From an uncultured Eubacteriales bacterium (GTDB lineage: Bacteria; Bacillota; Clostridia; UBA1381): a DNA stretch of 15,010 nucleotides. A model generated the notes under the pieces. The model searched no databases, was not told the origin of the DNA, and saw nothing but the letters and a program-made list of their open reading frames with translations. This document shows, piece after piece, positions 7,563 through 14,834 of this stretch. A program made the position numbers and the translations under genes. Within the stretch, counting starts at the first letter, position 1; every line of letters begins with the position of its first letter. The DNA lies in assembly GCA_900556575.1 (NCBI GenBank), contig USPO01000015.1:1-15010 (forward strand). Direction: 5' to 3'.

Positions 7563-7591
7563 ATTATACTGTTATGAGGCGGTTTTTTCAA
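7563..7591 (-). promoter_or_regulatory. Sigma-A promoter of the importer-GH88 operon
   Basis: On the minus strand TTGAAA (7586-7591) and TATAAT (7563-7568) are separated by 17 bases. RNA would start near 7556, giving a leader of about 60 bases to the GTG at 7496. It is the only strong match upstream of the first permease gene. Confidence 0.7.
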
Positions 7592-7645
7592 GTTTGTAAA
7601 TTACTCTTTTTATTCGTTTTTTTATAATAGTTATATTTGTTATTT

Positions 7646-7664
7646 GTGAATAATCGTAATTCAC
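7646..7664. promoter_or_regulatory. Palindrome GTGAAT-N7-ATTCAC, candidate operator
   Basis: A 6-bp perfect inverted repeat with a 7-base centre lies 55 bases upstream of the leftward -35 box and 51 bases upstream of the rightward -35 box. This middle position between divergent promoters fits a site for an activator acting on the importer operon. AraC proteins more often bind direct repeats, so another regulator is possible. The site does not fit the usual catabolite-control (cre) consensus. Confidence 0.35.
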
Positions 7665-7714
7665 CGTTTTTTTCACTGTTTAATATGCCTATATATATTT
7701 TTGACAATTACATC

Positions 7715-7743
7715 TTGACTTTGTTTTCTTGTTATGGTATAAT
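7715..7743 (+). promoter_or_regulatory. Sigma-A promoter of the AraC regulator gene
   Basis: TTGACT (7715-7720) and consensus TATAAT (7738-7743) are spaced by 17 bases, among the best promoter matches in the window. RNA would start near 7750, giving a leader of about 78 bases that contains the inverted repeat at 7758-7793. Confidence 0.75.
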
Positions 7744-7757
7744 TGATAGTATTGTGA

Positions 7758-7793
7758 ATGTCATATTAATAACAAGCATATAATCTATGACAT
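7758..7793 (+). repeat. Inverted repeat in the AraC regulator leader
   Basis: ATGTCATA (7758-7765) and TATGACAT (7786-7793) are a perfect 8-bp inverted repeat separated by 20 bases. It starts within about 10 bases of the predicted RNA start. It may be an autoregulatory operator or a leader stem-loop; AT-rich chance pairing is also possible. Confidence 0.3.
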
Positions 7794-7827
7794 ATATATT
7801 TTAACACATTAGGAAAGGAAATGCAAT

Positions 7828-10095
7828 ATGAAAAAAAAGTATCGGGAATATTATTTGCATTTTAAAAACAATAAGCTTTTTAGAAACACATTGCACACAT
7901 ACTTTACTATTGCCTGTGCCGTCTTTCTGGCTTATGCGCTAGTAATGGTATTTAATGTATATAATGCCGCAATTTCTCAAATGAAAACAGCACAGACAAA
8001 AATGCTATCGCAGGCAGAAACAACAACGGACTATATATTGAGGAATGTTTCTTCTACCGCAGCGTCTGTTTTTGAAAATGATACGTCTGCGATAAATGCA
8101 GTAACAAAGCCATATGATGCCAAATATTCAACTGCTATATCAGACACAATTTCTCAAATGAAATTATCAACCAATGCCATAGATAAGGTATATTTCTTCA
8201 ATTTAAAATACGACTGTATATATACTGGAGAAAATCCGGCATATACCATAAACGATTTTCCGGATAAGGAATTACTGAATATGGTATATGATGCAAATCA
8301 TTATGATGTAAACAATCCGCATATATTAAAATATGAAACCGACAGCGGAATAGCTGAAAAGCGTACCCTTGTTTCTATTTATAAATACAGTGACATGAGC
8401 TGCATGGCTGTATTCATAGACTCAGATCTGCTTAACTCAATGGTTAATGCAAATTCACAAACAAAGAAACAGTCTACGACTATTCTTCAATCGGACGGAG
8501 TTGTAATATCGTCTTCAGATCCGGATTTGTTCGGTAAAAACCTGTCTGATAATAAAACTATAAAAAAGCTTCTGTCATTACCCGACGAAGACGGTACATA
8601 CGGAACAATAGGAAAGATTTATTGTTACAGACGTTCAAATACTTTAAACTCATTATATGTGTCGAGCTTTAATGCGTCATCCGTAATAGTATCCTATGCA
8701 TGGCAGTTTATGATGATAATTCTGTTTGCATGCCTGCTCATATTCCTATACTTTGTATCGAGTATGCAAATGAGTATATCATTTTTCAGACCATTCAAAA
8801 AGCTTCGTACAAGCCTTTTTGACATAATGGACATTGACTCCGAAAGTATAAAGGATTCATTGGGAACAGACGATGACCTTGAACTTATATCGCAAAACCT
8901 GCGTAATATAAGGAAAGAATACAACTCAATGCAAAGAACCGAGTACCTGTATTCGGCAACCAAGCACAACGAGCTTGTATATAACATTTTGGCAGGAGCT
9001 TACAACTATGACCCTCATGAGCTTGATGAATATAATATAAGACTGGATAAGCCATACAATACTGTTGTTATTATGCGTCTTGACAATACAGCAGCTCTTG
9101 ACCGTTCCAACATGGGCTTGCTTTTGTATGGAATAGGAAATGCCGGAATCGAGATACTTACGCAAAACGATATGCATGCATATGCAACGGTTTACGGCTC
9201 CGAATATGACGTTGTATTTTTGATAAACCATGAAAATCCGGAATTTGATATTCAGTATATACAAATGCTTCAAAGATTTACCGAAAATGCATTTAATGCA
9301 AATGCGTCTGCCGCATATAACACCGCCAAAGGAAATATTGACTCAATAGCCGACCTTTACAGTGATGTTAAATATGCTATGCAATATAGGCTTGTCATGG
9401 GACACTCTTCAATAATAAATTATAATTCATTATTGAAGTACATAGACTCAAAGCATGATTATCCCGAAAAGCAGTCAAAAGCTGTAATTCGTGAAATCAA
9501 TGCCAAGAATGAATCCGGTGTTGAAAAGGCAATTGATGAATTCATAGAATCTGTACGCCATATGTCCTACCTTTATATAATAGTACATTCATGCGTTCTT
9601 ATGACAGAAATAAATTCACGAATTTCAGCGTCAAACAACAATGCCGATGACCGTGATTTGATTGCCGATACATTCATGAAAGCGGAAGTAATAGAGGAAA
9701 TAAGAGATGTTCTCTGTGCAAAGGCAAAGGATGCGATTATATCTGTAAGTGATATTAAGCTTGATGATAAGCACGTTATAATTGCAAATTCAATCGAGCA
9801 ATATATTAACGAGCATTACACCGATCCTAACCTGTCAATAGATATGATAGCATCATATGTAAATAAGAGTGCCAATTATACACGCTCGATATTCAAGCAG
9901 CAGAAAAATATTTCTATTTCGGATTACATAACAAAAAAGCGTTTTGACGAGGTATGCCGTATGCTCATTGAAACCAACCTTACGGCACAGGCAATAGCAC
10001 AGCAAACGGGATTAAGCTCTGGAAGCTATTTCTATACTGCATTCAAAAAATATACCGGCTATACTCCGGATCAATTCAGAAAAAAGAATTCATGA
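7828..10095 (+). CDS. Membrane-bound AraC-family regulator with extracellular Cache-like sensor
   Basis: The 755-residue protein has a short basic N-terminus, a first membrane span at about 25-46, an extracellular region of about 240 residues (47-287) with the size and layout of a dCache sensor, and a second span at about 288-311. A HAMP-like linker follows, then a degenerate central cytoplasmic domain of the YesN type (about 380-530; TAKGNIDSIADLYSDVKYAMQYRLVMG), and an AraC helix-turn-helix pair at 653-753 (SIDMIASYVNKSANYTRSIFKQ, then AIAQQTGLSSGSYFYTAFKKYTGYTPDQFR). The architecture matches one-component transmembrane regulators such as B. subtilis YtdP. It would sense a sugar, or a ligand-loaded binding protein, outside the cell and activate nearby genes while attached to the membrane. 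The ATG at 7828 follows GGAAAGGA by 8 bases. Its divergent position points to the importer operon as target. Ligand and targets are inferred. Confidence 0.92.
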   Translation: MKKKYREYYLHFKNNKLFRNTLHTYFTIACAVFLAYALVMVFNVYNAAISQMKTAQTKMLSQAETTTDYILRNVSSTAASVFENDTSAINAVTKPYDAKYSTAISDTISQMKLSTNAIDKVYFFNLKYDCIYTGENPAYTINDFPDKELLNMVYDANHYDVNNPHILKYETDSGIAEKRTLVSIYKYSDMSCMAVFIDSDLLNSMVNANSQTKKQSTTILQSDGVVISSSDPDLFGKNLSDNKTIKKLLSLPDEDGTYGTIGKIYCYRRSNTLNSLYVSSFNASSVIVSYAWQFMMIILFACLLIFLYFVSSMQMSISFFRPFKKLRTSLFDIMDIDSESIKDSLGTDDDLELISQNLRNIRKEYNSMQRTEYLYSATKHNELVYNILAGAYNYDPHELDEYNIRLDKPYNTVVIMRLDNTAALDRSNMGLLLYGIGNAGIEILTQNDMHAYATVYGSEYDVVFLINHENPEFDIQYIQMLQRFTENAFNANASAAYNTAKGNIDSIADLYSDVKYAMQYRLVMGHSSIINYNSLLKYIDSKHDYPEKQSKAVIREINAKNESGVEKAIDEFIESVRHMSYLYIIVHSCVLMTEINSRISASNNNADDRDLIADTFMKAEVIEEIRDVLCAKAKDAIISVSDIKLDDKHVIIANSIEQYINEHYTDPNLSIDMIASYVNKSANYTRSIFKQQKNISISDYITKKRFDEVCRMLIETNLTAQAIAQQTGLSSGSYFYTAFKKYTGYTPDQFRKKNS

Positions 10096-10123
10096 GAGGG
10101 CTGCCGTCCTCTCATACTCTCCC
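10092..10123 (+). terminator. Hairpin over the AraC stop codon with two competing folds
   Basis: ATGAGAGG (10092-10099) pairs perfectly with CCTCTCAT (10108-10115) around an 8-base loop and includes the stop codon TGA at 10093-10095. The same arm, as GAGAGGG (10094-10100), can instead pair with CTCTCCC (10117-10123). No T-run follows directly, so this is a weak terminator at best. Confidence 0.4.
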
Positions 10124-10234
10124 TTGCAGTTTACTGTTACATTCCTCTATATAGGCTCTTTTATTTTTGATTTTTAACGATTATTTGTTTTTTAACACTA
10201 ATTACATACCAAACTAAATCGTAAGCATTTAATC

Positions 10235-10263
10235 TTTAAATTTATTTTATCGTGTGATATATT
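10235..10263 (+). promoter_or_regulatory. Candidate sigma-A promoter for manA and alpha-galactosidase
   Basis: TTTAAA (10235-10240) and TATATT (10258-10263) are spaced by 17 bases. RNA would start near 10270, leaving a leader of about 47 bases with a small AAGCC/GGCTT stem (10282-10295) and the AGGAG site at 10301-10305. The match is only moderate. The rest of the 10124-10234 gap is AT-rich with no gene seen. Confidence 0.45.
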
Positions 10264-10316
10264 AATCTCAGAAAAACACAAAAGCCAATCGGCTTGATAA
10301 AGGAGTTATTTGTGAG

Positions 10317-11252
10317 ATGGATTATTCACCGATAAAATTAACCGCACCTATTAAGGATTATATTTGGGGCGGGCAAAAGCTTATAACAGAGTTTAACAAA
10401 AAAACAAACCTCGATAAAGCTGCTGAAAGCTGGGAGCTTTCAACCCACCATGACGGCGAAAGTATTGTTGCCGGACAGTTTAAGGGTTTGACATTATCTG
10501 AGTATATAGAAAAAAACGGGAATGATATAATAGGTGAAAATGCAAAGGCATTTGACTTCTTCCCTATTTTGATTAAACTTATAGATGCAAAGGATAATCT
10601 TTCGATACAGGTTCACCCTAATGATGACTATGCATTAAGGGTTGAACATGAATACGGCAAAACAGAAATGTGGTATATAGTAGACTGTGAAAAGGATTCA
10701 TACTTATACTACGGTTTAAACAGAACCGTTTCAAAGGAAGAATTCAGAAAAAGAATTGAAAATAACACTTTACTTGAGATATTAAACAAGGTTCCGGTAC
10801 ATAAAGGAGATGTATTTTTCATTCCATCCGGAACAATCCATGCTATATGCTCCGGTATTTTGATATGCGAGGTTCAGCAGAATTCAAATACTACATACAG
10901 AGTATATGACTATGACAGACGAGATAAGGACGGAAATCCGAGACAGCTTCACATCGACAAGGCGATTGACGTTGCAAACCTTTTTCCTGCACCACCGCAG
11001 AAAGAGGTTCATGACGGAATACTTGCTTCATGCAAATATTTCACCGTAAAAAAGCTTGAATGTAATGAAAGCCTTGACATTAAGCTCGATGAAAGCAGCT
11101 TCCGTTCACTCGTTATTACAGACGGCGAGGGTAGATTAACTCTAAATGAAACAACGCTCTCTCTCTTTAAAGGTGATAGTATCTTCATCCCTGCACAAGA
11201 CGCTGTTCTCCATATCAGCGGCAGACTTGAGGGTATATTATCTTGTGTATAA
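10317..11252 (+). CDS. manA: Type I mannose-6-phosphate isomerase, class of low-GC Gram-positives
   Basis: The 311-residue cytoplasmic enzyme would interconvert mannose 6-phosphate and fructose 6-phosphate using one zinc ion. The zinc ligands are visible: Gln98 and His100 in IQVHPND, Glu117 in KTEMWY, and His175 in IPSGTIHAI. The active-site arginine is Arg195 in TYRVYDYDR. The N-terminal PIKDYIWGGQKL is typical. The length of about 310 fits the short Bacillus-type enzymes; the roughly 390-residue enterobacterial type is longer. The start ATG follows AGGAG by 11 bases, slightly long; no better in-frame start is near. It is followed after 99 bases by an alpha-galactosidase in the same direction, probably on one transcript. 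Together they could process galactomannan-type oligosaccharides, but ManA also serves general mannose and mannosyl-precursor metabolism. Confidence 0.94.
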   Translation: MDYSPIKLTAPIKDYIWGGQKLITEFNKKTNLDKAAESWELSTHHDGESIVAGQFKGLTLSEYIEKNGNDIIGENAKAFDFFPILIKLIDAKDNLSIQVHPNDDYALRVEHEYGKTEMWYIVDCEKDSYLYYGLNRTVSKEEFRKRIENNTLLEILNKVPVHKGDVFFIPSGTIHAICSGILICEVQQNSNTTYRVYDYDRRDKDGNPRQLHIDKAIDVANLFPAPPQKEVHDGILASCKYFTVKKLECNESLDIKLDESSFRSLVITDGEGRLTLNETTLSLFKGDSIFIPAQDAVLHISGRLEGILSCV

Positions 11253-11255
11253 ATA

Positions 11256-11335
11256 CAGCTTAAACGGAGGCTGAAAAGTTTTATTTTCAGTCTCCGGATA
11301 AAGTACAAATATAACCGTCCTTAAGCTGCGGTTAT
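11256..11335 (+). ncRNA. Structured manA/alpha-galactosidase intergenic RNA (two hairpins plus loop complementarity)
   Basis: Hairpin 1 is a 13-bp stem, CGGAGGCTGAAAA (11265-11277) with TTTTCAGTCTCCG (11284-11296), one G-U pair, 6-base loop. Hairpin 2 is ATAACCG (11311-11317) with CGGTTAT (11329-11335). The loop of hairpin 2 contains TTAAGCTG (11321-11328), exactly complementary to CAGCTTAA (11256-11263) just before hairpin 1. The elements could form a pseudoknot or two alternative folds. The structure ends just before the AGAAAGG ribosome binding site (11338-11344) of the alpha-galactosidase, so it could tune expression of that gene. No T-run follows either hairpin. The pairing is seen; the function is inferred. 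Confidence 0.4.
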
Positions 11336-11351
11336 ACAGAAAGGTATTGCT

Positions 11352-13490
11352 ATGATTAAAATAAACGGAAACACTATTCATCTTATGGGAAAAAACATAA
11401 GCTATGTAATGTATATAAATGAACCAGGTGATTTAATAAACTATCACTTCGGCGGCAAAATAAGCAATCAGGATTATTCATTAAATAAACAGGATATTTT
11501 TGAAGAATTGGGATATACATCAAATGTACGCTCACTTGATGTATATCAGCAGGAATATCCGTCATACGGACACTCCGACCTTCGTGCCGGAGCATATGAA
11601 ATCATCAATAAATTCGGAAATAAGATTTCAGAGCTTAAATTTAAGAAGTACGAAATAACCGAAGGCGTGGCTTCAGTTGAGGGTATGCCCTCTCTCCTTT
11701 CAAACGGAAAGGGACAGACAATAGAAATTACTCTTTCGGATGATAAAATAGGTCTTGAGGTTAAGCTTTACTATACGGTATTTGATGAATATGATGTAAT
11801 CGCACGTCATGCCGTAATCACAAATGCCTCCGATACAGATATGCCGCTTGAATTTGCATATTCGGCAAATCTTGATCTTCCAATTGATGATTACGAAGCA
11901 ATATACTTTACCGGAGCGTGGGCAAGAGAACGCTATATGCAACGTACACCTCTAAGTCAGGGACTCCGTGTTGAAATAGATAATGCAAGGGGCGGCAGCG
12001 GTCATCAGGTCAATCCCTTTGTCATGATTTGCACAGAGGGAGCGGACGAAACACACGGTGATGTCTACGGTCTGTCGCTTATTTACAGCGGCAACCATTC
12101 CACAACGGCAGAGGTTGACCAATTCGGTGCATTACGCATACGTCAGGGCATAAACCCCAATACATTCTATGAGGTTTTAAAGCCTTCGGAGCATTTCTGC
12201 ACACCTCAGTCCGTTATGTGCTATTCTTCTACCGGTTTTGAACATATGTCGCAGGAATACCATGACGTATTCAGGGCACATTTGTTCCGCAGCGAATGGG
12301 CAAAAAAGACACGCCCGCTTTTATTAAACAACTGGGAAGGTACATATTTTGATTTCACAGAAGAAAAGCTTCTTGAAATGGCAAAGGCAGCAAAAGCAAT
12401 AGGACTTGATTTATTTGTACTCGATGACGGCTGGTTCGGAAAGAGAAACGATGATACCTCAAGTCTCGGCGACTGGTTTGTAAACTATGAAAAGCTCCCT
12501 TCCGGAATTGACGGACTTGCAAAGAAAGTCAACGAGCTTGGCTTAATGTTCGGACTTTGGTTTGAGCCGGAAATGGTTAATGCCAATTCTGAATTATATA
12601 AAAAGCACCCCGACTGGATTATACGTACACCGGAGCGTGAGCCGGTAGAGGGCAGGAATCAGCTTATACTTGACTTATCGAAAGATGAGGTTTGTGAATA
12701 TATAATAGAATCTGTTTCGGCTATACTCGGAACAGCAAATATCGAATACGTAAAATGGGATATGAACCGACAGATGGCAGATATGCCTTATCCGGGATAT
12801 AATCACAAGTACATATTGGGATATTACAGGATAATGTCGGCTATAACAGAACGTTTCCCGAATGTACTTTTCGAGGGATGCAGTGCCGGCGGAAACCGTT
12901 TTGACCCCGGAGTTTTGGCATATATGCCGCAAATATGGACAAGCGACAATTCGGATGCCGGAGCAAGATTAAAGATACAGTATTCAACATCTATGTTTGC
13001 ACCGGCCTATTCAATATCAACCCATGTTACGGCATCACCAAACCATCAGAACGGACGTATAACAACGCTTAAAACCCGTGCCGAAACAGCATATATCGGA
13101 ACTTTCGGCTATGAACTCGATATTACAAAGATGAGTGAAGATGAAATTAACGAAATCAAGTCACAAATTGAATATGACAAAACTATTCAGGAACTTGTTC
13201 GTGACGGAAACTATCATCGTCTTTTGAATCCGTATAACTCGAATTACTGCAGCTGGTCCGTAACATCAAAGGATAAGAGCAGAGCTTTATTATTTGCCTG
13301 CAAGATTCTTTCGGTTGCAAATACAAAGGATAAGAGAATTAAGCTCCGTGGACTCGAACCGGAGGCAATGTACAAAAACAGTAAAACAAATGAGGTATTT
13401 TCGGGAACAATGCTCATGAATAAGGGCTTTAAAGTCAATTATTCAATGCATGACTTTGCAACTGAATTTATCGAGTTTAACAAAATCTAA
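11352..13490 (+). CDS. GH36 alpha-galactosidase, cytoplasmic
   Basis: The 712-residue protein lacks a signal peptide. An N-terminal beta-sandwich (about 1-320) carries IYFTGAWARER; the barrel (about 325-620) has LFVLDDGWFGKRNDD (Asp358-Asp359), GLMFGLWFEPEMVN (397-410) and YVKWDMNRQM with the expected nucleophile Asp470. The substrate loop is CSAGGNRFD (from Cys510), and WTSDNSDA holds the expected acid/base Asp532, whose 22-residue distance from Cys510 equals that in the Lactobacillus acidophilus enzyme as I recall it. A C-terminal beta-domain follows. The family removes terminal alpha-1,6-galactose from raffinose-type sugars or galactomannan fragments; some members act on alpha-N-acetylgalactosamine. 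The length is near the usual 720-740. The ATG follows AGAAAGG by 7 bases. It lies behind manA. As an intracellular enzyme it needs imported galactosides, possibly through the divergent importer. Confidence 0.95.
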   Translation: MIKINGNTIHLMGKNISYVMYINEPGDLINYHFGGKISNQDYSLNKQDIFEELGYTSNVRSLDVYQQEYPSYGHSDLRAGAYEIINKFGNKISELKFKKYEITEGVASVEGMPSLLSNGKGQTIEITLSDDKIGLEVKLYYTVFDEYDVIARHAVITNASDTDMPLEFAYSANLDLPIDDYEAIYFTGAWARERYMQRTPLSQGLRVEIDNARGGSGHQVNPFVMICTEGADETHGDVYGLSLIYSGNHSTTAEVDQFGALRIRQGINPNTFYEVLKPSEHFCTPQSVMCYSSTGFEHMSQEYHDVFRAHLFRSEWAKKTRPLLLNNWEGTYFDFTEEKLLEMAKAAKAIGLDLFVLDDGWFGKRNDDTSSLGDWFVNYEKLPSGIDGLAKKVNELGLMFGLWFEPEMVNANSELYKKHPDWIIRTPEREPVEGRNQLILDLSKDEVCEYIIESVSAILGTANIEYVKWDMNRQMADMPYPGYNHKYILGYYRIMSAITERFPNVLFEGCSAGGNRFDPGVLAYMPQIWTSDNSDAGARLKIQYSTSMFAPAYSISTHVTASPNHQNGRITTLKTRAETAYIGTFGYELDITKMSEDEINEIKSQIEYDKTIQELVRDGNYHRLLNPYNSNYCSWSVTSKDKSRALLFACKILSVANTKDKRIKLRGLEPEAMYKNSKTNEVFSGTMLMNKGFKVNYSMHDFATEFIEFNKI

Positions 13491-13524
13491 TATTGGTATT
13501 AACGATTAAATTGTAGACTCATTA

Positions 13525-13574
13525 ATTACTGCTGCTTTCTTTGTTCTCTCCATTTTTTTGAGAGCAGCAGTAAT
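13525..13574 (+). terminator. Long hairpin after the alpha-galactosidase gene
   Basis: ATTACTGCTGCT (13525-13536) pairs perfectly over 12 bp with AGCAGCAGTAAT (13563-13574) around a 26-base, T-rich loop. It lies 35 bases after the stop codon. The downstream TTTCTCTCCCCCC is not a T-run, so it probably works with the stronger terminator that follows. Confidence 0.5.
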
Positions 13575-13630
13575 TTCTCTCCCCCCTAATATGAATAATA
13601 CATTTAATTGATAAATTATAAAATCTCTCC

Positions 13631-13673
13631 AAAAAAGCAAGTCACCGTATTTTTTTATAGTAACTTGCTTTTT
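13631..13673. terminator. Bidirectional intrinsic terminator between convergent genes
   Basis: AAAAAGCAAGT (13632-13642) pairs with ACTTGCTTTTT (13663-13673), and the stem continues imperfectly inward toward a T-rich loop. A T-run follows in both directions (CTTTTTATTTATA on plus; CTTTTTTGG on minus). It therefore serves both the alpha-galactosidase gene and the convergent YczE-type gene that stops at 13696. Confidence 0.8.
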
Positions 13674-13695
13674 ATTTATATTCTCTAATCTAATA

Positions 13696-14349
13696 TCAAT
13701 CTATTAAAATATTATTAATAGGCTTTTGCGTACGGCTTGAGAAAAATTTCACAATAAATCCTGTCAGTAATGCTGTTATTATAGTTCCCTCTCTTGTTCC
13801 CTGTATCGAACCATGAAGAAGTACAAGTGAAAGTACGATAGACGCAACAACGCAGCATACATCAAATCCAACCTTAACATTTCCAAAAACCTTTCCGCTT
13901 TTGTCCGATATTGCCTTTACAAATGCCTCTCCGGAATTCAAAATTACATTTGCCGTAACAGAAAGCGAAATGCCAAACCCAAGAACTGTTACACCACACA
14001 AAACCATAAGAATACGAACAATATAATTTTCTACCGGAATAAATGCAACAAACTTCATACCCAAATTTGTAAATACTCCAAACAAAAATGAAAGCGGGAT
14101 TTGCAGCAACTGAATAGGCTTAAAATCCTTACGTAAAACTACAATTTGACTGACAATCAATGCACAGTTCCATATTGTGAGCCACGTTCCGAGCTGTATT
14201 GCATCGTTATTTATATATAAAACATTTGCTACGGATGATATTGGAGAAACTCCCAAATCTCCATGTTTCGTCAAAGCAACTCCCATTGCTGAAAAAAATA
14301 AGCTGATAATAAATAAAATGTATCTTTTTGCTGTTTCTTTTTTACTCAT
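13696..14349 (-). CDS. YczE/YyaS/YitT-like integral membrane protein (DUF6198 type)
   Basis: The 217-residue protein is strongly hydrophobic with five or six predicted membrane spans (about 9-28, 53-73, 82-104, 108-132, 158-180, 186-204). The N-terminal pattern FFSAMGVALTKHGDLGVSPISSV and the GFGISLSVTANVILNSGEAFVKAIS segment (124-147) are typical of the YczE/YitT-like group. Its biochemical activity is unknown. B. subtilis YczE is linked to lipopeptide production in some Bacillus strains, but no function should be carried over. The start ATG has GAAGGGAAG about 12 bases upstream, a little far. It follows the MarR gene by 27 bases in the same direction, so it is probably the target that the regulator controls. 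A transport or membrane-permeability role is a guess. Confidence 0.8.
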   Translation of the reverse strand: MSKKETAKRYILFIISLFFSAMGVALTKHGDLGVSPISSVANVLYINNDAIQLGTWLTIWNCALIVSQIVVLRKDFKPIQLLQIPLSFLFGVFTNLGMKFVAFIPVENYIVRILMVLCGVTVLGFGISLSVTANVILNSGEAFVKAISDKSGKVFGNVKVGFDVCCVVASIVLSLVLLHGSIQGTREGTIITALLTGFIVKFFSSRTQKPINNILID

Positions 14350-14376
14350 ATGTAAACAAAACTTCCCTTCTTTAAA

Positions 14377-14787
14377 TTAGTTACTCAAATTATTATGTAA
14401 TTTAATAAGTAAATTATTCAGATGCTTTCTCTCCTCTTCAGAAAAATCAGCCAAAGCTTTATTTTCAAGAACCTTAAAATTATCTGCAACAAGTCCGCAC
14501 ATTTCACGTCCTTTATCTGTCATATAAATTTTAACATTCCTGCGGCTGCCAATGTCAGCTGTTCTTTTTATAAGTCCCTTTTTCTCCATGCCGTTAAGTA
14601 TAGTTGAAAGAGATGCAGGCTCAATATAGCATCCGTGTGCAATATCTTTTTGATATGCACCGTTATTCTCTTTGAGATAATCCAATACCTTAGGCTGCCC
14701 TATTGAGAGTCCGCTGCTTTTTATACTTGAATACAGCTGCTTTTGCAGCATTGTATGGTCTGCCATAAGCAGATAATGCAAATTCAC
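14377..14787 (-). CDS. MarR-family transcriptional regulator
   Basis: The 136-residue protein has the MarR winged-helix fold. A dimerisation helix comes first, then recognition segments SIGQPKVLDYLKENNG (28-43), QKDIAHGCYIEPASLSTILNGMEKKGLIKR (46-75), a wing with DIGSRRNVKIYMTDKG (78-93), and C-terminal dimer helices. MarR proteins usually repress their own operon and release DNA on binding small phenolic or drug-like ligands, or on oxidation; Cys53 and Cys97 are present but prove nothing. The start is a GTG at 14787 with AAAGGAG 7 bases upstream; the ATG at 14792 is out of frame and hits a stop after two codons. It is first in a two-gene operon with the membrane protein. The 20-base palindrome in its promoter suggests autorepression. 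Confidence 0.92.
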   Translation of the reverse strand: MNLHYLLMADHTMLQKQLYSSIKSSGLSIGQPKVLDYLKENNGAYQKDIAHGCYIEPASLSTILNGMEKKGLIKRTADIGSRRNVKIYMTDKGREMCGLVADNFKVLENKALADFSEEERKHLNNLLIKLHNNLSN

Positions 14788-14804
14788 TTCATCGCTCCTT
14801 TACC

Positions 14805-14824
14805 ACAGTTAGAATTCTAACTGT
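14805..14824. promoter_or_regulatory. Perfect 20-base palindrome, likely MarR operator
   Basis: The sequence is a perfect, uninterrupted palindrome centred on GAATTC, with core TTAGAATTCTAA flanked by ACAG and CTGT. It covers about +4 to +23 of the predicted MarR transcript, where a bound dimer would block the start of transcription. Size and symmetry fit MarR-type operators. Confidence 0.7.
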
Positions 14825-14834
14825 TAATATACTA

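Larger units (their letters stand above)
7497..7827. promoter_or_regulatory. Divergent control region between importer operon and AraC regulator
   Basis: This 331-base gene-free stretch is very AT-rich. It holds, from left to right: the GGAGGTGG ribosome binding site of the importer operon, a leader inverted repeat (7527-7551), the leftward promoter (7563-7591), a 19-base palindrome (7646-7664), the rightward promoter (7715-7743) and an inverted repeat in the regulator's leader (7758-7793). The motif TTGTGAAT occurs twice in the same orientation, at 7644-7651 and 7752-7759. The ribosome binding site GGAAAGGA (7812-7819) serves the regulator start at 7828. Confidence 0.75.

Noticed and set aside
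7646..7664. A catabolite-repression (cre) site
   Set aside because: The palindrome lacks the central CG arrangement and 14-base length of the usual consensus, so it was kept only as an unassigned candidate operator.
7701..7706. Consensus TTGACA as an extra -35 box for the AraC gene
   Set aside because: No -10 box lies 16-18 bases downstream; the TTGACT at 7715 with TATAAT at 7738 is a much better pair.
10165..10210. Imperfect direct repeat around TTTTTAAC upstream of manA as regulator sites
   Set aside because: The similarity is short and mostly T-rich, so chance in AT-rich DNA explains it.
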